From positions 930,001-994,000 of the forward strand of contig NZ_CP145605.1 of NCBI RefSeq assembly GCF_036884255.1: a DNA stretch of 64,000 nt. Direction: 5' to 3'. Shown one piece after another: positions 45,201 through 50,536 of the stretch (within the stretch, counting starts at the first letter, position 1; each line of letters opens with the position of its first letter). A program made the position numbers and the translations under genes. The stretch is from Paenibacillus tundrae. GTDB lineage: Bacteria > Bacillota > Bacilli > Paenibacillales > Paenibacillaceae. The notes under the pieces were generated by a model. It had not been told where the DNA came from and made no database searches. It worked only from the letters and a program-made list of their open reading frames with translations.

Positions 45201-45549
45201 CCTGAGAGGAATGAAAGAGATCAGGGGTATGCATGTGGAGAAGGCCATCAATCAGATGGGCGATAAGCCGCATATCTTACAATATGCGCTTACGAAGTTT
45301 AAGGCGGAGTACAGTTTGTTTCAAAAAAAGATAGAGTTGCAGCTTCAATATCATCGGCTGGATGATGCCATTCGCAATGTTCATTCACTCAAAGGTGTTG
45401 CTGCAAACCTGCATGCCGCAAGGTTATTGGAGCTTGTTCTTGAACTAGAGACATGTTTAGTTAATCTATCACCTAGAGCCGATGTGGCTGCACAACTAGA
45501 GAAGGTGCAACAAGAAATAGATGTGATCACTACGTCTTTGCCATGGTGA
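42250..45549 (+). CDS. Hybrid sensor histidine kinase with 5TM, PAS, two REC and HPt domains
   Basis: About 1099 residues. The N-terminal membrane part (roughly 30-220) resembles the LytS-type 5TMR sensor (NFRAIVYFLATYFGGGLSALV). Two PAS-like domains follow, then HisKA with H-box MSHEIRTPLNG (His483), HATPase with N-box LLSNAIKF and GTGIGI-type G-boxes, a divergent receiver lacking the usual MP loop, a canonical receiver (Asp916, MLDLYMPEMNG) and a C-terminal HPt (His1045 in VHSLKG). A full His-Asp-His relay is thus in one chain. Start codon uncertain (TTG here; a GTG at 42274 has GGAAG 8 bases ahead). Confidence 0.88.
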   Translation: MFNLEAANVNPAKFMNAHTRIRDLDGDLLLRDLVLNITLILIFVFLTHYYLNQTSTKRVSFIVNRMVVGVLYSILGTALYYFSIQINDGSLLNFRAIVYFLATYFGGGLSALVTFALMLSLRLIIGITPQFGNLEYLIVEIMFVIVIYLVFKYVRHFVLKWICGAVLLNSVYVFTVGEIQSLSLPILGIHLSFQNACILLVSLFLHYLNQNHNYRLLVIQKDREMLEMLRMQTGFAFKIQKRNANFEYVVLEGEMLSRMGLDMKSVMENNKRGGTSLLPKEKMDFLKEQYERAWQGESLFYEFEYRGHYAIVKIQPLLEDGEVKYIIGHGLDITEHHAVKRRVQESEERYRTLERVSQDWFVGFDANKRIVSVNQRFLDALQTSKEQVFAQQLEHLITIEELENWSLLLQQSLYNQSSQEMELSLRLGDGQLQHYRVHLHPVQLANSTERIKGVFHDITDQVQRLKADEASQAKSNFLAWMSHEIRTPLNGIISFTLLLQRTGLNTMQMEYLNKINTSSQSLLTLVNDILDFSKIEAGKLTIERVPFSLEDFFKGIADQAGAAVGYKNIDVIFNTDPDLPLRVYGDPVRLEQILLNLLSNAIKFTEQGHVLVHAELISLDTEQAVVRFVVEDTGIGIAPEHMERLFVPFTQGDPSTYRKYGGSGLGLTICYHLVSSLGGILQVDSVQGAYSRFSFELVLDLADTEEDFFLRMYPQLQPLMGAAIIEDNQRLGESLIQMMHSFGIHAVLYPELVELAASREFTSDHDRTYTVFMIDMDIIETGNGTDWNRFINSLDRSKIKVLGYTHPFSDHDIWEEGNLSRPDLMLFKPITRLGLFEALLTLQGNAPIEQQRVNYDLDDSQIHHKGHILVAEDHEINQLAIRATLEHMGFEVTLAANGQEVVKKLDEQRWKLIMLDLYMPEMNGLDTARHIRQIRQYDHTPILALTANGLQSDYEKCLEMGMNSILFKPINEQQIAEKLTLWINLRGMKEIRGMHVEKAINQMGDKPHILQYALTKFKAEYSLFQKKIELQLQYHRLDDAIRNVHSLKGVAANLHAARLLELVLELETCLVNLSPRADVAAQLEKVQQEIDVITTSLPW

Positions 45550-45575
45550 AGCAGATATATAACTGATGGTTCACA

Positions 45576-46250
45576 TTAAGGTGTGAACTTATATCCCACC
45601 CCCCAGATGGTATGAATGTATTGGGGGTTTTTTGGGTTGATTTCAATTTTTTTGCGTAATTTTGCAATGTGAACATCGATGGTACGATCATTAATATAGG
45701 CATCTAAACCCCGAATGGCTTCAATCAGGGCATAGCGACTGTATACCCGGCCTGGATTAAGTACAAATAATTTCATGATTTCAAATTCAGAAAATGTAGT
45801 TTCAATCTTCCGATGATTGAGCAGAATCGTTCTGCGTTCCAAATCCAGAGAGATTCCTGGCTGCTCTTTAGACATGATGGAGTTATGATGTATTGCCGTT
45901 CGGCGTAGCACAGCTTCTATGCGTGCTTTGAGCTCCTGCATGCTAAAGGGCTTACACACATAGTCATCGGCTCCATCCGATAAGGAACGAATTCGTTCAG
46001 AGATATCGGTTAACGATGAGATGACGATTATAGGTGTGGTTGTATGCTCTCGAATGAGCAGACAAGGGTTCTTACCTCCCAGGTCAGGGAGCATTAAATC
46101 AAGAAGAATGATATCAGGCAGCGCTTGAAGCTGTAGAAGACCATCTCTTGCGTTATCGACACGAATTACGTCATATCCTTCCCCTTGAAGATATAGGGAT
46201 AATGTGTCACCTAACATATTGTCGTCTTCTATTATAAGCACTTTGGTCAT
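45576..46250 (-). CDS. OmpR/PhoB-family response regulator
   Basis: 224 residues. Receiver domain with acid pair E8-D9-D10, phospho-acceptor Asp51 (LLDLMLPDLGG), Thr/Ser-switch VISSLTD and Lys100 in CKPF. The C-terminal winged helix is typical (FSEFEIMKLFVLNPGRVYSRYALIEAI and NDRTIDVHIAKLRKKIE). Convergent with the hybrid kinase, stops 27 bases apart, so it may receive phosphate from that kinase's HPt; this is suggested by position only. AAAGGAAC precedes the ATG. Confidence 0.92.
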   Translation of the reverse strand: MTKVLIIEDDNMLGDTLSLYLQGEGYDVIRVDNARDGLLQLQALPDIILLDLMLPDLGGKNPCLLIREHTTTPIIVISSLTDISERIRSLSDGADDYVCKPFSMQELKARIEAVLRRTAIHHNSIMSKEQPGISLDLERRTILLNHRKIETTFSEFEIMKLFVLNPGRVYSRYALIEAIRGLDAYINDRTIDVHIAKLRKKIEINPKNPQYIHTIWGVGYKFTP

Positions 46251-46444
46251 GATGTTCCTTTCTAAAATCCACGATGTGGAAGTGGGCTAACTGTCCTAAA
46301 TTCACCTTAATCTACCTGATAATCTATACTTACGAGGGGATGATGTCAAGGATAGGATGGACGCTTTCCGAAATGTAGTTTTCATCCTAGTTGATTTTGA
46401 TATTGGCTAGAGCCACACTGGTGTAAATGTGGCATCCAATCAGG

Positions 46445-47308
46445 TTATACTGAGCCGCCGAGGTTCCTCGGATCACGTTCCATGAGATGCATAAGCTTCT
46501 GTTCAGTAGCTGTGTCCGCTGCCGGTGTATAGATGCTACAGCGCAGGTCAGAACTGCCATGAATCTGCAAGGATGTAAGGTCAAATAACATTTTGCCTGC
46601 CTTAGAGTGTCTAAACTCAATGAGAACGTCAGGGGCACTGCTGACACTACTCTGTTTCCACAGTGTGCGAAAGTCTGGATATTGATCCATCATCTCCTCC
46701 AAAAACAAATTATACCATTCATCCTCCACATACTGACCATAGTAAGCACGGAATATCGCCAGAAAGCCGCTAACAAAATGCTCCCAGTTCACCGCAAGTC
46801 TGCGGAACTCCTTACGTTCAAATAACAGACGAATCATATTACGTTGTTCAAGTGGAATGAGGTCAAAATCGATAAATACATGTCTGGCTGCATCGTTCCA
46901 GCCAACAATGTAGCATCGGCGATCAGAGATAATGCTCGGGCAATGCTCCAGATCGCGAAGAATCCGTTGTAGTGGTGGACTGATCTGCAACGGTTCTTCT
47001 TCCGCAATATGTGCTGCTGCCTGATGTTCCAATGCTAGCGAGAACAAGTATTTGCGTTCATCGGGCGTTAACTTGAGAGCCGTCGAGATATTATCCAACA
47101 CGGAATGAGATACCTGGATATCCCGTCCCTGTTCCAGCCAGGTGTACCAGGTGGTACTTACCCCAGCTAGTTGAGCCACTTCTTCCCGTCGTAAACCAGG
47201 TGTTCTTCGCCGCGTGCCCGTAGGCAGACCGACGGATTCTGGCGATATTTTGGCACGCTGGTTTTTCATAAATGAGGATAGAGCTTGAAGCCTGGCGTCA
47301 TGATTCAC
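46445..47308 (-). CDS. XRE-family regulator with MmyB-like ligand domain
   Basis: 287 residues. The N-terminal XRE helix-turn-helix has the MmyB-group entry GTRRRTPGLRREEVAQLAGVSTTWYTWLEQGR. The C-terminal domain (FNDAARHVF-type VGWNDAARHVFIDF and NMIRLLFERKEFR) is the MmyB-like, PAS-fold fatty-acid-binding domain described for this family. A GTG is chosen since GGAGG lies 8 bases ahead; an ATG five codons upstream overlaps that site. Divergent from a FabF-type gene with an inverted-repeat operator between, so it likely controls it. Confidence 0.85.
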   Translation of the reverse strand: MNHDARLQALSSFMKNQRAKISPESVGLPTGTRRRTPGLRREEVAQLAGVSTTWYTWLEQGRDIQVSHSVLDNISTALKLTPDERKYLFSLALEHQAAAHIAEEEPLQISPPLQRILRDLEHCPSIISDRRCYIVGWNDAARHVFIDFDLIPLEQRNMIRLLFERKEFRRLAVNWEHFVSGFLAIFRAYYGQYVEDEWYNLFLEEMMDQYPDFRTLWKQSSVSSAPDVLIEFRHSKAGKMLFDLTSLQIHGSSDLRCSIYTPAADTATEQKLMHLMERDPRNLGGSV

Positions 47309-47331
47309 GAATTCACCCTCCATCTAATCCA

Positions 47332-47382
47332 TTATCCTAGTGGTCATTATACTAGGATAAACAACAACTTGTAATAGGATAA
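47332..47382. promoter_or_regulatory. Operator between the XRE regulator and fabF-like gene
   Basis: Perfect 10-bp inverted repeat TTATCCTAGT / ACTAGGATAA with a 9-base spacer (47332-47360), plus a third half-site TAGGATAA at 47375-47382 that enters the promoter of the ketosynthase gene. Best candidate binding site of the divergent XRE/MmyB protein. Confidence 0.65.
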
Positions 47383-47397
47383 CACCCATGACAATAT
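47369..47397 (+). promoter_or_regulatory. Candidate promoter of the fabF-like gene
   Basis: TTGTAA, 17-base spacer, CAATAT. The third operator half-site lies within the spacer, so bound regulator would cover the promoter. Confidence 0.45.
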
Positions 47398-47439
47398 TAA
47401 ATCGAACTTAATTTTGTATACATGCTGGAGGGAAAGAAG

Positions 47440-48678
47440 ATGGAGCGTGTTGTAATTACAGGAATGGGAATTATCTCTCCTTTGGGAAATGATGTGGAAA
47501 CATTCTGGAATAACCTTGTTCAGGGCAAAACAGGAATTTCAATGATTGATACGTATGATATGACACAATATAAATCTAAAATGGCTGGTGTGGTTCGAGA
47601 TTTTGATGGGGAGCAGCAATTCGGACGTAAAGAGGCTCGCCGTATGGATCGCTTCACCCAATTTGCCGTTGCAGCAGCAGAACAGGCCTTAATGCAATCG
47701 GGTCTAGAACTGGAGAAGCTAGAGCGAGAGCGGGTGGGTGTGTATGTTGGTTCCGGCATTGGGGGAATTCAAACCTTGGTTGAACAGAGCAACCTGCTTA
47801 CTGCGCGAGGTCCGGGAAGAGTCAGTCCTACCCTTGTGCCCATGATGATCTCGAACATGGCGGCATCGATGATTAGCATGAGGTTTGGTTGTTGGGGGCC
47901 AACGCTCTCGCCAGTGACCGCATGCTCTATCGGTAATACAGCGATTGGAGAGGCATTTCGGTTAATTCGACATGGCGGAGCTGATGTTATTTTTGCAGGA
48001 GGCACGGAGGCTGCCGTGACTGAGGTCGCTTTGGCGAGTTTTGCTAACGCAACGGCATTATCTACGCGTAATGAAGAGGTGAAGGCAGCGAGTCGTCCGT
48101 TTGATGCAGGGCGAGATGGCTTCGTTATGGCTGAGGGTGCAGGAATCGTCGTGGTGGAGTCGCTGTCTCATGCCCTTGCTAGAGGTGCTCATATTCTGGC
48201 TGAAGTTGTCGGATATGGCGCGAGTTCAGACGCATACCACATGGTTGCCACCCACCCGGAAGGAAGAGGTGCATTTTTGGCGATGAGGGCTGCATTGAAG
48301 GATGCTCATCTCGAACCTGAGCATGTGGATGTCATCAATGCACATGCAACAAGCACAGAAGCAGGTGATCTTTCCGAGACCCGGGCGATCAAGAAGCTAT
48401 TTGGCGAAGCGGCTTACCGGATTCCTGTAACTGCGAATAAGTCGATGACTGGACATATGCTCGGTGCGGCTGGAGGTGCGGAAGCGATCTCTTTAATCCA
48501 GACGTTGAGACATGGGATTATTCCACCAACAATTAACCAGGAACAGTCAGATCCTGAATGTGACTTAGATTATGTCCCTAATGAAGCTAGAGAAGCCAAC
48601 ATGAGCATCGGGATGTCTAATTCGTTTGGTTTTGGTGGACATAACGCGGTATTAGTGTTTCAAAAGTTTGGGGCTTGA
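47440..48678 (+). CDS. Beta-ketoacyl-ACP synthase II (FabF-type)
   Basis: 412 residues, the usual FabF length. Catalytic triad present: Cys162 in VTACSIG, His302 in NAHATST and His339 in MTGHMLGAAGG. It condenses malonyl-ACP with acyl-ACP in fatty acid or related chain elongation. ACSIG and NAHATST deviate from the common ACATG and NAHGTST, so this may be a specialised paralogue and not the housekeeping enzyme. GGAGGG is 8 bases from the chosen ATG. Single gene controlled by the divergent XRE regulator; no fabD, fabG or acpP beside it. Confidence 0.9.
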   Translation: MERVVITGMGIISPLGNDVETFWNNLVQGKTGISMIDTYDMTQYKSKMAGVVRDFDGEQQFGRKEARRMDRFTQFAVAAAEQALMQSGLELEKLERERVGVYVGSGIGGIQTLVEQSNLLTARGPGRVSPTLVPMMISNMAASMISMRFGCWGPTLSPVTACSIGNTAIGEAFRLIRHGGADVIFAGGTEAAVTEVALASFANATALSTRNEEVKAASRPFDAGRDGFVMAEGAGIVVVESLSHALARGAHILAEVVGYGASSDAYHMVATHPEGRGAFLAMRAALKDAHLEPEHVDVINAHATSTEAGDLSETRAIKKLFGEAAYRIPVTANKSMTGHMLGAAGGAEAISLIQTLRHGIIPPTINQEQSDPECDLDYVPNEAREANMSIGMSNSFGFGGHNAVLVFQKFGA

Positions 48679-48743
48679 GTTGTTGAATTTCTTCAACCAA
48701 ATGACGAATTAACTAAAACAACGAAAAAACGAAGACGAGTAAC

Positions 48744-48782
48744 GAAGTAACTTTCAAGTAATTAGAAGTAACATTCAAGTAA
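48744..48782 (+). repeat. Tandem direct repeat, 18 of 21 bases
   Basis: GAAGTAAC(T/A)TTCAAGTAA occurs twice with a 21-base period, in the AT-rich tail after the fabF-like gene and just ahead of its terminator. Confidence 0.6.
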
Positions 48783-48789
48783 ACAAAGG

Positions 48790-48828
48790 AAAAAACAGCG
48801 TTGCCACACAAGGCAGTCGCTGTTTTTT
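48790..48828. terminator. Bidirectional terminator between fabF-like gene and nasA
   Basis: AAAACAGCG..GCC / GGC..CGCTGTTTT stem with A- and T-runs on the two sides. Confidence 0.85.
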
Positions 48829-48880
48829 TGTATGCAAAGTTTCCAACCCATGCCATACCGCAAACTATCTTCGGGTGCCA

Positions 48881-50113
48881 TTAGGAGGACATGGAGGGAG
48901 CATCCGCTTGTTTCGTAACGGAGCCTTTCAACCAGTGAGCACGCCATTTGGATTGCATAACCAGCACTAACAACATGGATGCTGCAGCAATCAGACTAAG
49001 GATGACAAAGCCTGGCGTGTACGATTGATAAGAGCTATACAACTGGCCGAGAATGAGAGGCAGTGCATATCCACCAAGTCCACCGGCTGCACCAACGATT
49101 CCGGTCATGAGTCCAATTTCATTGCCAAACCGTTGTGGAACCAATTGGAACACGGAACCATTGCCGGCACCGAGACACATCATACCTAGGAATAACATAA
49201 CGACAACTACAGGAAGTGGAGGGATGAAGGATACACCTACTAGCATGATACATGCTCCTGTATAGAGGAAGGTTAACATGCGTGTCCCACCGAGTTTATC
49301 TGCCAGATAGCCGCCAACAGGTCGGAAGAAGCTGCCTGCAATAACGCAAAAGGTAGTGATATCTGCTGCACGAACAGGTGATAGTCCGTATTGAGTATTG
49401 AAAAAGATGGTCAGATAGTTACATAATCCAACGAAACCGCCAAACGTTACACAGTAGAACGCGCAGAACACCCAAGCATCTCTTTGCTTCAACAAGCTTC
49501 CGTATTGAGATAATTTCTTCGGTTCAGGACGGTTCGGACTGTTACGGGCGAAGATGGAAAAGAGGATAAATACAATCACGATGGGGATAATCGCTAGACC
49601 AAATACGACTTCCCAACTGCCAAAGTGAGTGGCTAACCGGTTAGCGAACAATGTAGCGAGAACGGTTCCGCTATTCCCTGCTCCTGCGATCCCCATGGCA
49701 AGTCCTTGATGTTCCTTCGGATACCACTGTCCTGCAAGTGGCAAGGCTGCTGCGAATGAAGCACCTGCAACACCGAGCAGAAGTGCGACTACATATAACT
49801 GGCTTAGTGATTCTACCCATAACCAGCCTAATAATAAGGGGATAATGGTGACAATCATACCAATCTGAGCCGTTCGTTTCGGGCCAATATAATCGGACAT
49901 AAATCCGAGTACAAGTCGAAGAATTGAGCCGCCCAGAATAGGGAGTGCCACGAGATTAGCCTTCTCTAGGGGAGTCATCGGATAATCCAAGGCAATGACA
50001 ACGGCCAGTGGGCCAAGCATACCCCAGATCATAAAGCTGATATCAAAATACAAAAATGCGCCAAAGAGGGTAGGCTTATGCCCGCTTTTCCAAAAACTTT
50101 TGCTCTCCATCAT
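48881..50113 (-). CDS. nasA: Nitrate/nitrite MFS transporter (NasA/NarK)
   Basis: 410 residues, 12 membrane segments. Nitrate-porter signatures are visible: FDISFMIWGMLGPLAV in TM1, GMGIAGAGNSG-type GLAMGIAGAGNSGTV and GAAGGLGGYALPLILG, with Arg in TM2 (ILRLVLGFMSDYIGPKR). It imports nitrate for assimilation. Divergent from nasBC. The 5' leader carries two hexaloop hairpins and a terminator; its promoter is a perfect sigma-A consensus overlapped by a GlnR/TnrA box. GAGGAG precedes the first ATG at 9 bases. Confidence 0.92.
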   Translation of the reverse strand: MMESKSFWKSGHKPTLFGAFLYFDISFMIWGMLGPLAVVIALDYPMTPLEKANLVALPILGGSILRLVLGFMSDYIGPKRTAQIGMIVTIIPLLLGWLWVESLSQLYVVALLLGVAGASFAAALPLAGQWYPKEHQGLAMGIAGAGNSGTVLATLFANRLATHFGSWEVVFGLAIIPIVIVFILFSIFARNSPNRPEPKKLSQYGSLLKQRDAWVFCAFYCVTFGGFVGLCNYLTIFFNTQYGLSPVRAADITTFCVIAGSFFRPVGGYLADKLGGTRMLTFLYTGACIMLVGVSFIPPLPVVVVMLFLGMMCLGAGNGSVFQLVPQRFGNEIGLMTGIVGAAGGLGGYALPLILGQLYSSYQSYTPGFVILSLIAAASMLLVLVMQSKWRAHWLKGSVTKQADAPSMSS

Positions 50114-50172
50114 CCATCATCGCTCCTCATCCATTTGAAAATATTTCTTACACGTGGTGTGTAATCCAATAG

Positions 50173-50216
50173 AAAAAGGCCACAAATCGTCCAGATCATT
50201 GAACGATTTGCGGCCT
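50173..50216 (-). terminator. Leader terminator of nasA
   Basis: Minus-strand stem AGGCCGCAAATCGT / ACGATTTGTGGCCT (one G-U pair), 12-base loop, then five T. It lies between the hexaloop hairpins and the nasA start, so transcription must read through it to reach nasA. Confidence 0.9.
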
Positions 50217-50232
50217 CTTTGCCGACTGGCGT

Positions 50233-50279
50233 AACACGTCATTGTGTTTCCGCACCCGATAGGATCACAGCACTGTGAT
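50233..50279 (-). promoter_or_regulatory. ANTAR-type RNA target in the nasA leader
   Basis: Minus strand. P1: ATCAC-AGTGCT-GTGAT; P2: AACAC-AATGAC-GTGTT, 15 bases apart. Both loops are hexanucleotides with A at position 1 and G at position 4, the rule known for RNA bound by ANTAR antiterminators such as NasR and EutV. P2 can be lengthened by flanking G-C pairs across an A-A mismatch. The predicted transcript start falls about 4 bases before P1. The partner protein is not encoded in this window. Confidence 0.72.
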
Positions 50280-50289
50280 TTTGATTCAA

Positions 50290-50318
50290 ATTATAAAAAA
50301 GGAAATTGAGTATGTCAA
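50290..50318 (-). promoter_or_regulatory. nasA promoter
   Basis: Perfect TTGACA-17-TATAAT on the minus strand. The -35 hexamer is part of a GlnR/TnrA box. Confidence 0.85.
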
Positions 50319-50329
50319 CAAAAATTACA
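50313..50329. promoter_or_regulatory. GlnR/TnrA box, nasA side
   Basis: TGTCA-N7-TTACA, an exact match to TGTNAN7TNACA. It overlaps the nasA -35 element, centred about 38 bases before the predicted start. Confidence 0.8.
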
Positions 50330-50374
50330 TGAAATTTAAAATTACCTAATTTTTAATGTCACATCTTCTTTTTG

Positions 50375-50391
50375 TGTTAATTTTATTGACA
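50375..50391. promoter_or_regulatory. GlnR/TnrA box, nasB side
   Basis: TGTTA-N7-TGACA, also exact. Its right half forms the nasB -35 TTGACA, mirroring the nasA side. Confidence 0.8.
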
Positions 50392-50414
50392 TCATTTAAA
50401 TTTTAACTTAATCT
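50386..50414 (+). promoter_or_regulatory. nasB promoter
   Basis: TTGACA, 17-base spacer, TAATCT (poor -10). The start would fall near 50421, just ahead of the first leader hairpin. A second -10 (TAATAT, 50420) would start inside the hairpin and is less likely. Confidence 0.6.
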
Positions 50415-50425
50415 GAATCTAATAT

Positions 50426-50467
50426 GAATTCACACAATGGCGTGTGAATTCCGGAGGCAACGGTGCC
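50426..50467 (+). promoter_or_regulatory. ANTAR-type RNA target in the nasB leader
   Basis: P1 is a perfect 10-bp stem GAATTCACAC / GTGTGAATTC with the loop AATGGC; P2 is GGC-AACGGT-GCC with possible weak extension. Both hexaloops have A1 and G4. The 3' arm of P2 shares bases 50466-50467 with the 5' arm of the following terminator, so P2 and terminator are mutually exclusive, as in known ANTAR antitermination leaders. Confidence 0.75.
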
Positions 50468-50504
50468 CTTTTCCGAATGATGGAGAAGGGATTTTTCTGT
50501 TTTT
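50466..50504 (+). terminator. Leader terminator of nasBC
   Basis: CCCTTTTCC / GGAGAAGGG (one U-G pair), 7-base loop, then a T-rich run. Located 30 bases before nasB. Confidence 0.88.
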
Positions 50505-50536
50505 TTATCAGCGTGTGAACGAGTAGGGGGTAGCTC

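Noticed and set aside
45569..45588. GTTCACA / TGTGAAC hairpin between the hybrid kinase and the response regulator
   Set aside because: It overlaps the regulator's stop codon and has no T-run, so it is not scored as a terminator.
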